Shown here piece after piece: positions 45,701 through 57,535 of a DNA stretch of 64,000 nt. The notes beneath the pieces were generated by a model. It saw nothing but the letters and a program-made list of their open reading frames with translations, ran no database searches and had not been told where the DNA came from. The DNA is from Earliella scabrosa. Lineage: Eukaryota > Basidiomycota > Agaricomycetes > Polyporales > Polyporaceae. The stretch is taken from assembly GCA_022605405.1 (NCBI GenBank), contig JABYQQ010000005.1, forward strand, positions 2,931,971 through 2,995,970, given 5' to 3'. Numbering within the stretch: the first letter of the stretch is position 1; every line of letters begins with the position of its first letter. The position numbers and the translations under genes were made by a program.

Positions 45701-46530
45701 GACAGAGACGCCTTCAACGGCAGCAGCGAGGATGATGCGGGCGATGACAGTGAAGACAGGCTCCAGAAACTTGACAGTTCGAGCTTGCAACTGGAGGTCG
45801 TCTGTGGGGGTCGTCTGTGAGATTTTGTACCACTCGCCGATGATATCCGGGAAGTTGACGGGGCATTCGTTCAGTCCGCTCGCACGGACTACGTCCACAA
45901 GCATCTTCCAGCGTCTGATTAGCGTGTCCATCATAATCTTCGGCATAGGGGCAACCATCCGCAGACGTAGGTTGTGGGGCATATGCTGATCATACGAGGT
46001 ACTACCCGTAGCGGTCTGTTTGGGACTAGTGGCCGCGCATAGATGGTGGTTGGCAGTGGTCTTCATGAGGCGATGCACGGAAGGGGAGACAAGGAGCGTC
46101 GGACGCAATAAAGCGTCGAACGAGGGAGGCCGACAAGTTCGCAGACATCTAGAGTTGCCGTGCATACCGACTATGACAGTATTTTCCGGGGTTGGGGGTA
46201 TGCAGGATAGCGCGAGCGTTTGATCCCACAATGCGACGACATCTGGCGAGAGATTGCATGGGTTGATATTCTTGTTCGCGAGGTCTATGGTCAGAAACTC
46301 GTGCTTCTTCAGATCCGACGCCTTCGACTTGTATGGCTCTATGATCTGGATAACTGTTTTGAGAATCTACAATAAACCAGGAAGGTCAGACACCCACCAG
46401 ATCTAGTCGAGATCGCTTGGGAACTTTGAGCATAGGAAGGAGTAAGCACACTGTTTGTACCTAGAATTAGTGACTGGAACGCACCAGGTCCAAGTTGTTC
46501 GGCCGACGAGCGCGGTCTCTTCTGAGCCAT
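42709..46530 (-). CDS. Large protein-kinase-like gene with truncated C-lobe
   Basis: Starts MAQKRPRSSAEQLGPGAF at 46530. Exons give a long N-terminal region (about 46530-43650) with no named domain, e.g. RRWKMLVDVVRASGLNECP and RLTRLVSRRQNQDVV. The kinase part follows: FLAVKMAL (candidate ATP-site Lys), HDELQHEMKIYAHLS (candidate helix-C Glu), FPMLALVMSLERGE (hinge). After an intron come ALHARGVCHLDLAPRNVLVNKD (catalytic loop with Asp and Asn) and LTIIDFGRALLTREEA (DFG). Only about 18 residues follow DFG before the stop at 42709, so the activation segment and C-lobe are missing. Such short kinase-like proteins are common in Agaricomycetes. It may be a pseudokinase or a distinct fungal subfamily. 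Confidence 0.7.
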
Positions 46531-47153
46531 CGCTGTTCTGCAGGAAAAGGAGAGGAGTCTGAGGAGAGAAGGTGGCAGTGGTCAACATAGGGGAGATTTA
46601 GACGGTTGATGTCACACGAGCGCTTCATTCATTCTGCTTGATCAGCTGGATGAATGAGAGTCGCAGGTGTATGTTGACGATGATATAGTCCTATGCATGA
46701 CTTGAATTCGGGATACGAAGGCAAAGGGTATCAACGGCGTGCCATTTTCGACTCCAAGAGCAAAAAAGGGACAGACATCACATGCGGAGGTCTAGCTAGC
46801 ATTACTACGACCGCATGTAGCGCGACGAACAGTAGCGTAAAATCGTGAGAAAGCCTCCCCGGGCATTCGCTACTGACGACGCGACGAAGCTCGAGAACCA
46901 AATCAAGGGCAAGGTGCGAAGAGCGCAACGGAGGCAGGAGGCGAACTCCAAAGTCGTGAGGGGAAGGAGAGAGGATAGCGCCGGATGGTCTACGACTAGG
47001 ATATTACGTAGGATCGAAGGAGGATGCATGCAGCAGATCGACAAGACAGAGATGGATACCATACCGATGACATGTGTGCCATAACTTTAGGATGCTTCGC
47101 CTAGCCCGCCCTTGACGAAATTCCCGCAGCTATACGGTTAGACCGTAGATCGC
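46531..47153. other. Intergenic; 3' flank of phosphoesterase gene and promoter of kinase-like gene
   Basis: Includes the parental sequence (near 46745-46800) of the degenerate copy at 38.63 kb. No further gene seen. Confidence 0.4.
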
Positions 47154-49460
47154 TCAGGAGTCCGAAGGCTTGGGATCGTCCGATGGTCCGTCACCATTCG
47201 CTCGTCCTGGAGCTCCGCCCCGAGTCAGGCCAACGGAGGCGAATCCACGCGCTGCGAACCCGCCGCGAGCTCCGCGCCCGCCACGTCCAGTGAACGAGCC
47301 TCTGTGGCCGTTCTCGCCTGTGCGCGACTCCTTATCTGTCGCTTGCTTCAGGTCGGGGATGCTGTCGTCCTTGAGTTTCTGCAAGATGGGTCAGCATCAG
47401 GTATATGCGAAGAGCCATCGAAGAACTGACTTCGCCATTCTTCGCCAGGCCGGCCTTCATCGCTTCCTCATCACCGAACTCGACATAGCACATCTTCTGG
47501 TTGCGACCGGCGAAATTCGCAGGGTAGTTGATACGAGTGATCTGCAGAGGTAGCGGTTAGCGAGCGCATCTAAGGATAAGCATGTCCCTCCAACGTACCC
47601 CGACCTTCGCATCGCCGAAGAAGTCCCTAACGTCGGCCTCGGAAGTAGGATTGGGCATGCGCATGAAGATTGTCCAAGGGTTCCGCGCTGGTCGCTTGGT
47701 CGTGGGTGTCCTAGCGCCGGTACTCTCCGTCGCAGGAGACATCATCCCATCCTCTCCTTTTGATTCGGCATTCAAAGGAGCAGATGTAGATACCTCAGGC
47801 GTTGCCTTGCCTGACTTGGAGGGTGGGCTGCTAAGGTCCACCTCTGGCCTCGCTCCGGGCGCGGGCGACGTTGCGCCCTCCTTCGCAGAGGCAGCAGCAG
47901 CCTCACGCTCAGCCCTCTCCTGTTGCTTGCGCTCCTTCTTGCGCTCGCGCTTCGCCCGCTCCTTCTCCGCCTTGTCTGCTGCGGCTTGGGTTTGTGCTCC
48001 GCCATTCAGCTTGGGCGTCTCCCGGCCCGTTGTAGGTGGCGGGGTCGAAGGTTTTGACTTGGAACCGGTGAGATGGGGAGGGAGTGGCTTCTCGGCTGCA
48101 ACGGGTGTTGCTGCGGTGCCGGTACCAGTGCCCTTCGGCGTGGCAGCAGTGCCCGGTCCCGTAGGCTGCCCAGAGTTGGCAGACAGGGGTGTGGCGGCAA
48201 TGGTAGACGGCGTCACGGTGCGACGGTAGGCGTAGTTGAATCCCTGGCTCTTCAGCTCTGCGCTGACGCGGCCGTCCTTGATGTCGAGAGTGAGTGCGCC
48301 ATAGGCCGCGTCGCAGAGGTTCCAGTTCCAGCAGTTCTTCCATGCAGGGTCTTCCCCGTGTGGTTGACCAGTAGGACCGGGCTGGTTTGGCGGGGGCGGA
48401 ATGCGTTCGACAACAGAGAGCGCCTTGTCGAGCAGCACGCGTTGGTGGTCGTCGATGACTGCATCCACCTGCGACTTGACGCTATCCCAAACCTTGTCAA
48501 AAGCTTCCTTGCCGGCAACGAGCTTGTGCCGCAGCCCTTCGAAGTCGGACTGGACACTGAACTCGTTGTATGATGAGGCGTATCGGAAGTGAAGACCAGC
48601 AGAAACCGTCAGGTCTGCTTTGAGAACGAGGGAGAGTTGATTGATGATCCCCTCCCGACCGGGACTCGCGTGAGTAACGAGCAGACGCGTCTCGGTCGGG
48701 TCAAAGACGCGCTGAGCCGTGTCGACGAGCTCACCAATCTGGAGCGCCGTCGTCCACATCGTGCCCTGGCCACCCGCGATAGTCGCGTTGCCGTCTCCGT
48801 TGTCGAACATCTTGTGCGGCACGAGCGCGCCGCCGAGGCCCAGCAGCCGCAGCTTGACGCCGCCAATGTCCAGACACCGCGTCGTGGCCTCGTCGAGAAC
48901 ATGCAGATTTTCGATGTCGTACTGGCCCGCGCGGAACTTCTCGAGCACGATCACGTCCTCGCACGCGCCCCAGACGGTGTACACGGGGATTTGTAGCTTG
49001 ATCTGACCGGAAAGGAGGAGCGGGAATTCGGACAGGAGGGAGATGGTCACCGTCGAACGAATGATTGATGGAGGGTTTTCCGGCGCGAGAAGATGGTTCC
49101 GCTGAGCGGTGGGGATGAGGGGCGAATACATGGTGAGGTGGCGGAGGGTGCGGTCATTGATCCTCTCCAGACTCGACGCCTCTGCCGCAGTGTCAGCATT
49201 CTATATATGTTCGACCGGCCTCACCACGTACCAAAGAACCCAAAATCTCCAGTATGAATGATAGCGGCTGCATTTGCCTCTCGCGCGAGGTCGTTGAGTG
49301 CAGAGAGGCGGCCACGAATGTCGGCTATGCAGAGGATCCTTCCATGGGCGGTGTCAAAGACTTTTGTCTGCGTGTTCACTTGGTACTGCGGCCGTGGGTT
49401 CGGAGAGGTTGCCTGGCGTGTTGAGGTCGATGCTGGGCGAGAAAGGGACTGTGACTGCAT
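47154..49460 (-). CDS. Calcineurin-like phosphoesterase / DUF2433 protein with RRM-like and RGG tail
   Basis: Starts MQSQSLSRPASTSTRQ. The metallophosphoesterase motifs are RILCIADIRGRLSALNDL and IIHTGDFGFF in the first exon. After an intron come IPVYTVWGACEDVIVLEKF, LDIGGVKLRLLGLGGA and ETRLLVTHASPGREG. The DUF2433 part includes FRYASSYNEFSVQSDFEG and CWNWNLCDAAYGALTLD. A charged Ala/Lys linker follows, then an RRM-like segment (NPWTIFMRMPNPTSEADVRDFFGD, ITRINYPANFAGRNQ, CYVEFGDEEAMKAGL) split by introns, and an RGG/Gly-rich C-terminus (GRGGRGARGGFAARG). The classical GDxHG motif is IADIRG here, so activity may be altered. An RNA-linked role is inferred from RRM and RGG parts. Confidence 0.8.
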
Positions 49461-49889
49461 TTTGGCGGAGGATGTGGTGGACGTCGAGGTGCAAGCCTGG
49501 GTGGTTCATCAAAATGAGGTGGACATGTCCAAATTAGGGGTTAACTGAGAATCCTACCAAAATAATCAGAGCCCTCAACACCCAAAGATCACTTCTGCAC
49601 TTCCTCGCTGCAGTGGAAATGTTGCAGATATACAGGAAAGCTTTCCCGAGCACAAGCAAGAATGCTGCGCTGTTTCTAGGTAGCGATAAGGCAGGGACAT
49701 TGACGGAGGCGGCAGGCAGCGAAGGTCTCCCCGAACCCCGCGGGCGCGGCCCACTAAGTCCGAACGCCCTTTGTCTTCGTACCACGATGTTCTAGGGACA
49801 CCTCAACTGCTGCTCTTGCGTTTGCTCAGCGTTGAGCCCGGCAATACCACTACAACGCGCCCAGAGGCCCATGTTCACATTCCTCCGGC
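49461..49889. other. Divergent promoter region
   Basis: About 430 bases between the phosphoesterase gene (-) and MED13 (+). No other gene recognised. Confidence 0.4.
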
Positions 49890-52800
49890 ATGGCCACGAA
49901 GACTCAACAGATTCCTCAGGACAACACAGGCTCTTCCGTTCTCTCACAACTTCCCCCATCCATCTCCCCAACAACATCTGTGCTTGCATCCATAATCCCG
50001 CTTCCACAACACCCTTTGATTGCGTACTCGACCTTCACTTGCGTATCCGCCACCCTTGACCAGCTTGAAGTGGCCCGGAGGAGTGTCTTGCTCAGGAACC
50101 GGGGAAAATCTCTTACGGACTCCTTGCTTCCATGCGTCAACATTGGTAAAGAGTCATCGGTGTTGTACGTATTCGCTCTCGGCTCTACGCAACACCTCTG
50201 CGATGCATACCAGTTGCTCTCCAAACTTGAATTGGAGGGTTTGACCTGTGAGTGCGTTCCATTAGTCACACGATCCCGTCCGGAACAGCTCGCAGCTTCG
50301 AGCGGATGTCTCAAACCACTCCTTCTCCTTGTTGTTATTGGTATGGTCATGCAATTGCTGACTAGATATTACAGCAACGGAATTCTCTTCATTTACACCC
50401 GCTTCCATCTATCCCTGTTCAGCCTCTTGCTCGACTCGAGCTACTCCGTGCGAGAACTGCTTGAACCCCGCCGTAACAACTCAAGCTCCCAATTCAATAC
50501 AGTCTCTACCTCGGGCCTCGTTGCGTTTACCGTTGACGTTGTTCCTCCAAGCTGTTCGCGATCGGTTAGTGGACGACATCGCAGAAGCCTCAGGATCACG
50601 GTCTCATGGTCGTTCTGTAACTCGGCTGAAAGGCGGTTTCCTTTTGGGACCCGTGCCATTCTCTTCTGAGTGGGGTTCAGGGTGGGAGAACCACACGCAG
50701 AGTCGACCTCTGATCTACTGCAACCTGCACGTCCACATATCCTTCTCGACTCAGACGCCCTCGATCGCCCGACTTGTGGTTCATCCAGTCATGCACCCGA
50801 CCTACTATCTCCCCCTACGCTGTACACTTCCCGCCCCGGCTGGCACACCGATTGTCCTACTTCCTCATGGCGTCCCGGCTTATTATCTCAGCACATATCA
50901 CGGTCCATCGGTCGCTTTGACGGCCCAATTTGAAGAAGCCCTTGTTGGTTTCGGTGCAGGAGATTGGAAACGCCCTATCAACGTTCAGTCACCCACAAGT
51001 TCTACCAATCAGGCATCTCCAGGATATGTCGTCGTTTGGCTGGCGGTACAGAATAAGCAAGGCGAAGATAAGGGGATGCCTGTGATTTGGCCCGCCACCC
51101 TTTGTGTGTCGTACCACGCGACCTCACCATCCGCGCACGCGCGTTCTTCTCTACCATACATTCCCGAGCTTCCCGCACAGTTGCAGGCGTCTCCTCCCCC
51201 TCCCATCGCAACAGTGCCGACAACTCTCTCATTTACGATGGCCGCTTCCTCTCCCGTTGATATCCCAGCAAGCTCAACGGCTTCTACGTTGAACTCAGCC
51301 CTTCCCTCTGCCGACCGGGAGCAACTTTCTTCCTCGTTCCAGAGACGTCCTACTCTTCTGCGGTCTTCCCCCACGAGCGATTCTCTGCGCGCCTTCCGCG
51401 GCCTTTCGCTCTATAAGCGGCCCTACTACAGGGACGTCAGGAAGGTCGCAACAGACGTCAGCAGTTACGTGGACTCCGTAGTCAAGGAGCGGGAGCGGGA
51501 ACGAGAGAGAATCCGGAAAGAACGACAGGAGCAAGAAATCGCTGCTGCACGGGCCAAATTAGCCAGCGCAAATCCTCCTGCGGACTCTCCCGCCCCACCG
51601 TCTGTAAACCCAGAGCCGCCCACTTCGAAACAGGAGGAAGTCAGTCAATCTGTCTCCGAGGTGCCATCGGTATCCGCTGCGGTCGAGCTGGATGAGCCCG
51701 AATCCCACCCTTCGGTTGAATCTGACCACTCAGTCGATTCCCTTTTCTCCCCTCCGGATGCTACCATCGACCTCCCATCCAATGAGGAAGAGGCCCAGGT
51801 CGCACAGGAGGAGCCGGTAGAAGATGTACCTTCAGACACTGTGCGTACCGCTGCCGGTCCAGTTGCTGATGCGGAATCTGCGCCGGAAGCCGAGGCAACT
51901 GTGCCATACGATCCCTTCAGCTGGGGCCAACAGTCCGGCTATATGAACATCGATCTTTTCGACATGAACATTGATTCCCTTGGCGGTGCTCGCATGGGCG
52001 GTGCAGGGGCTGGCAGCTTCGACATGGACGACGGTGAACCAATCACGGAGGACGACTTTGCGTTCTTCAACAGTGCACCATCCCTCCCTCCTGGAGCTTC
52101 CGTCCTTCCAGCCGGTGTGGGGCTGAATGGTGCCCTTGGCACGGCGACTGGTCTTCCGTCGTTGGGCATGGCACCTCTGATCACGATGGACGGCACGTTA
52201 TCTGGCCCGGGTCCTCCCTCGGCCAGCGCGATGTTTCCTTCTGCTTGGCCCGGCCATCTCGGCGAGGCCTTCACACCCCGGACTAGCGTCGACATACATT
52301 CATTCATGGAGGGCATTGCTCCTCCCGAACTTCTTCCTCCGTCGCCAACGAAGACACCCTCCTCGTATTCCGCGCCGGCGACCCCCTCTGTCCATTTGGA
52401 TGAAGTGTACCAAGGGCTAGATGGACGCAAGAACAGCGCACTCATGCCTGGGCCTACCATATTTGACCCCATCCCGTTCTCAGCGAGCCATCGCGAAACA
52501 GACGGCAAATACGCCGTCGGCAAGTTTGCACTGCCCTCTCCACCCGCTGACATCGACCGTCTCGAGCCCCCGATCATGACCCAGAAACAGACCGCAGCGC
52601 TTCTTCCAGGCTGGAAGTACAAGTACAGCGCAGTTACAGACCCCAGGATCGGTGTCGTCAAGAAGCTAATCGGAGTCAAGCGCAAGAGCCGCGAACAGGG
52701 TGTGCGCGCGGAGCGGCGGGCGCCATTATGGTCTTCCTACCGCGAGCCAGAGGAGTGGCAGAGTAGTTCCCCGCCTCCGGTCGACATCGAATCCGACGAG

Positions 52801-55224
52801 TCTGAAGAAGAGTTTGTGATGGAAGACGATGACACGGCCCCTGCGGTGATTGCCCCTCGACCGTCGACGCCGCCCCCATCTTACCTACCCCTGGGCCCGA
52901 CTCTCCTCCGGACGCATTTTCATCATGCTCACCTTCTACCCCTCTGCACACCCTTACGGCCTCCCGGCATGGCTGTGAACAACACACCGGGGAATGTCGC
53001 ACCTATGTCAGTGCCTACCCCGGTCTCTCCTGCAGCTGTGCTTGGCGCTGCATCGGAGAAGTCTAAGTCTTTGGAAGCTGCAGCACAGGTCCTGGTCAAG
53101 GAAGTCGTGGAGAACCCTGTATGGTCCGATGCGTGGAGGGCGAATGCGTCGCTTTCGTTGACCCCTCCTGTTCTTCCTGGAAAGATCTGGCAAGCCGACG
53201 CCCGACATATCAAGGAGATGCTTGGGGGCGAACCGTCCGTGGATCTCCAGACAATCTTCAGCGAACGTACGTTTGTCGAACACAGTGCTAGCATGTTGCC
53301 GACTCGTCTGACTCCGAGGGTTAGGGTCGTCCAATGTGCAGTCCGCTATGGCGCTGCGAACGCTGGAATCTCCCACACTAGTTGTTGGTAAGGGCGATTC
53401 GGTCATCCAGCTTTCGCCTACGTCACTACGGTTCTGGGAGAAGCTTGGTCTATCTCCCAGGGCTGGTCAGAAGGACGTCACGGCCTTCGTGTTCTACGAG
53501 GGCGCGGACGAGGAACGCGAGGACGAAATTGTGCATTGGCTCAACAGGGTGTCCTCTGCATACACGGTTAGATCTATGTCCACCTTGTCACCAGATGGTC
53601 GCTCACTCCGTTGTAGGCGAAGAACTTCGGCGTTCATGTCAGCGGGATGTCCAGTAACCATCGCAAGCCAGGTCTTGTGCCTACACGATTCGATACCCTC
53701 CGCAAGACCCTTAGTGAGTGTTTCTGAACATGAACCAGCTACTCATGCTCATGGAAACCGGCGTGGTGGGACAGTGAGTTTCGTCTCCACAATTCCAACG
53801 CGCAATCCCCACCTCGTCTTCTACATCGCAACGCCGTCCCATATCATCTCGTCTACATCAACTACCCTACGTCAAATCCTTTCGGCCGTCAGACGCTTTT
53901 GCAAGGCCCATCCGGATGGCGATGTTTCGGTCCACTTCGTCCCGGAGTCACTGATTCTCGGTACTCATACTCATCCCGCTTCCACTCTGGGAGGTCTGGA
54001 CACATTTGTTTGCAGTGTCTACGACCGTCTCTTGCAGCCAGTCAGTCGAGCGATGTCCCGCAAGTTCTTCAACTTGAGCGCGCCCGCTATTGGGTACTTC
54101 GAGGCGCCCGCATACGCGCTTTGCTCCGCCCCCAGTGGCCGGTCGGCGTCTCACCCAAAGGTTACATACTCCTTGGAGTCCACCGTGTCGTCTTTGGATG
54201 TCACACATCGGCATATGCTGCTCCACGTGGGCTACGAAGTGTCCGCTTGCGGCCGTTGGGTCCTTGCGGCATGCATCGACGCCGAGGGAGAAGCCCATGA
54301 TCTGAAGGCATGGCTCACACCGGATGATCGTGTCGAGGAGTTTGTGGCGTCGCAAGTTTGGGCATTCGTGTATGGGTTCTCAAGGCGCGCCAATATCGAA
54401 TGGCGGATCGTCATATCCAAGCTAGGCTTGATGGCGCATCTGGAGCTTGATGGTGGGTGGCAGTCTATATGCTTTGCAACGAGGGGCTAATGTAGCCCAA
54501 AGCTTGGGTATCCCATTTGGACGCTACCGTGTCCATGTCCTCGGAAGTCCCTCCTATGCATGTCACACTACTGGCCATCGACAACGACAATCCCTGGACG
54601 TTCCTCCTGCCTCAAGAAGGGAATTCTTTCAACATCCTTAAACGCGCCTCCATACCTGCTCCCCAGAACATCGCCCCGAAGGCCTCGCGACACACGCACA
54701 CTACCTTCTCCGATGCCACATGCGTTACCTACTCTCTGCAGCCTTCCCCTGACATGACGCTGTATCCAGCCTATTCCGTGGATCGTTCCATGAAAGGTGC
54801 TTCGATTCAGCACGTACCCGGCACCTCGGAGTGCCTCTTCGTCCCAGATCCCGAAGACGAAGAGCTCTCCAACATATCCATTCAGCCTCCAACGACAGAA
54901 CCGGTCCGCGTGCTTGGGTGGTCCACAGTCGTGTGCGCACCCTCCACCGCCGACTACGCGTCCCTTTCGTCGCTTCGTATCTTCCAGCTCCATGTGGTCA
55001 ACTCGCTGCGTTCGACGTACGGAATATCCAGAGGCAATTCGACGGCACAACAGGATGCGCAGGGCTCGACCGAGTTGATGAACGACATTGTGCGCAACTT
55101 TCACGAGCTCGCCGTCTTGTCGCGCGCCAGGTGGAAGCTGCGTGCCGACCCTGCGCTGCCGTTCCACTTGGCCGCGTTGGAGGTCATGCGGGCGGCACTC
55201 AGCGGAGGGGCCGTTGATCCCTAG
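49890..55224 (+). CDS. MED13: Mediator complex subunit 13 (Med13/Ssn2)
   Basis: Starts MATKTQQIPQDNTGSSV. The N-terminal exon has HPLIAYSTFTCVSATLDQLEVAR. Two introns (about 50250-50374) lead in phase to TEFSSFTPASIYPCSASC and PCENCLNPAV. The N-terminal Med13 domain includes VSVALTAQFEEALVGFG-like text and VIWPATLCVSY. A long Ser/Pro/acidic middle contains a Glu/Arg coiled coil (KERERERERIRKERQEQE). The C-terminal MID/PIWI-like half shows PTLVVGKGDSVIQLSP, LRFWEKLGL, HLVFYIATPSHII, LLQPVSRAMSRKFFN, GRWVLAACIDAEGE, MHVTLLAIDNDNPWTFL and LAVLSRARWK. Med13 joins the CDK8 kinase module to core Mediator and mediates repression. Short introns near 53570, 53710 and 54455. Ends SGGAVDP at 55224. Confidence 0.87.
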
Positions 55225-55749
55225 GCCACAAGTCTGGGTTATGGTGCCGTCTATTTTCTTTGGACACTTGGTTTGTATGTTCTTTACCTTATCCTCTAGG
55301 CTGCGGGCATGGATTGCTTCTGGCTCGTGTTTGTACAATGAGACAGTCTCCGGTCTCATCCAGCATGCTCTCGGACACGGTGCATCGGCTTCGGGATTCG
55401 TTTATGACCTACTCGTATTAATCTCGCGCTCTCGTGGAATGCGTATGGCATATACTCTCGCATGTACTAGACCTGTATCCTACACCTAATAGATTGTGTA
55501 TCATATTCTGGTGTCACCAAGTCGGGGAGAATCGGGAGACACACAAAGGCGGGCCGGAGATTCCGTATGTCAGGAACTTTTGATGACCTCACCCGGACGC
55601 CTACTGGAATTGCATCCGCCTTTCCGCTGAACGAACCTGTTCTGTTCTCACTCTTGTGCTCATCCATACTCTGGTGGTTTCCTCCACATCTGTGATACTT
55701 GTGGTCTACTTCTGGGAGGTTTTGGAGGGTTGAAAGTAGGGTGGAATAT
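55225..55749. other. Intergenic, MED13 to HEM25
   Basis: About 525 bases between two plus-strand genes; nothing recognised beyond terminator and promoter territory. Confidence 0.4.
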
Positions 55750-56975
55750 ATGAACAATGTTAGCCAGCACCTTCTTTCAGGTATGTCATATTTTCTGTCG
55801 GGTTCGAGCGACCTTCAACACATGTTTTCCGCAGGTGCCCTGTCTGGGCTTGCTTCAACGATAGTACTCCAGCCTTGTGAGTACTGTATATTATGACATA
55901 GCTATGACTGCTCAGACTCTGGCGTTCAACAGTTGACTTGCTGAAGACGCGTATTCAACAACCGGAACATCTCCGCAAGCTCCCGCACTCTCCCCTCTCC
56001 CCTCAGTCTACGCTCATATTTCGTACGGCGAGGGATATCATCCAATCCGATGGGCTTCTTGGCCTTTGGCGCGGAACAGCACCTTCACTCCTCCGGAACG
56101 TACCCGGGGTTGCGCTGTACTTTACGGGCCTCACCCAGTTCCGCGCCTTCCTTGCCACGTCCCCGTACTTTGCTCCTCTGCGAGCCCCGTCATCCTCGTA
56201 CTCGACTTCGACTCTCCCCAAGTTGACGGCCCAAGGGAACCTCATTGCGGGCGCGTTCACTCGGGTCACGGTTGGCCTTTTATTGAATCCGGTATCGGTC
56301 ATCAAGGCTCGTTACGAGGTGCGTCGGATTTGGTCCCCACTCCGCTCGTCATTCATACGTGCGCATCTTAGAGCTCATACTACTCGTACGGCTCGCTCCC
56401 GCAAGCCTTCATCGGGCTCATACGCTCTGGACCGTCCGAGATCTTCCGAGGTGCTATAGCGTCTTCATTGCGAGACGCCCCGTACGCTGGCATTTTCGTC
56501 GTATTCTATGAACAAATCAAGTCCACAATGTGTATGTCCTGCCTCGCTATTTCGCAGACTTGTTCGCTTACTGGTGAACATCAGCGTCTGCCGTGTCGTC
56601 TGCCCCGAACTCTCCCGTGGTCGCTGCAGTGCCCTTCTCCGTGTCAGCAGCAGTGAACTCCGCGTCGGCCGCAACAGCGGGCGCTCTTGCGACGCTCGCG
56701 ACACAACCTTTTGACGTTCTGAAGACGAAGATGCAAGTGCGATCCGAAACCAAGTACCGCGGTGTACTGAGCACCATTCGAGCGGTGTGGCAGGTGTGCA
56801 TCGTCCATACTACCCGTGTTGAAGCCTCGCTGATATTGAAATTTTGTAGCAAAGTGGAGTGGCCGGCTTTTTTGTCGGTTCGACATTGCGCATGTCTCGG
56901 AAGGTCTTCAGCTCTGCTATTGGCTGGGCTGTGTATGAAGGGTTGCTCATCACCTTGAGGGCTCCTACGCAATAA
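55750..56975 (+). CDS. HEM25: Mitochondrial glycine carrier Hem25 (SLC25A38 family)
   Basis: Starts MNNVSQHLLSG; a first intron joins to ALSGLASTIVLQP. The three carrier repeats are visible by their signatures: P-DLLKTRIQ (first), NPVSVIKARYE (second) and QPFDVLKTKMQ (third). Each is followed by a matrix-helix segment: GLLGLWRGTAPSLLRNVPG, GPSEIFRGAIASSLRDAP and GVAGFFVGSTLRMSRK. The LLRNVPGVALYFTGL text is typical of SLC25A38/Hem25. The carrier imports glycine into mitochondria for the first step of heme synthesis. Short introns lie near 55878-55932, 56320-56375, 56523-56655 and 56792-56850. Ends LRAPTQ at 56975. Confidence 0.88.
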
Positions 56976-57155
56976 AACTAGGTCGCCTTGTTCGTATGGG
57001 TATCATGCCATCTGGAGGTGTTCAAACCAATCATTTCACCACTCTCTGCAGTGTGGGTACGCCGAGACATCAAGCACGCGTGACGTTCGATGTAAGTGGT
57101 ACATGAGTACGCGGCTTCAAGACGTTCAGACGCGCGTGTACCTCCGAGTCTTACT

Positions 57156-57535
57156 ATGAGTCCTACTGTCTCCGCGGGCCCTGCTGTCGCGCCTCAAGCT
57201 GGGAATGTTTGCCTTCAGACCAGTCAGGGCGTGTTCAATACTACTGCCAAGCAGGTGAATTCGTGTTTAGTTCGATCGGTGAAGCTAATGTACATCTCGG
57301 GTGAGACTTATCAATATCATAGGCTACCAAAAGCGAAACTACTGTCCATTGTCACGAGGCTAGAAAACCGTTGGTACAATCACAGGAAACTCGAAAGAAC
57401 GCCTTCGTTAAGCTACAAGCTCACGTCCGTTCGTTTGATATCGGACTTGAGAACATCGCGGCACATCTTATGCATGGCGGCGCAGCAGCCCAATCTCGGG
57501 CTGGATACTCCCGCGAGATACATGCCGAACCTTGA
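57156..57535 (+). CDS. Small spliced hypothetical protein
   Basis: ATG at 57156 opens MSPTVSAGPAVAPQAGN. A 68-nt intron (57255-57322, gtgaat..atcatag) joins two exons in phase 0. Exon 2 reads ATKSETTVHCHEARK, then LENIAAHLMHGGAAAQSR, and stops at 57535, giving 103 residues. No domain is recognised. Support is the matching phase and open reading only. The protein could be longer if the last exon is spliced to the open stretch at 57.8-58.1 kb, but I found no phase-consistent continuation. Confidence 0.35.
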
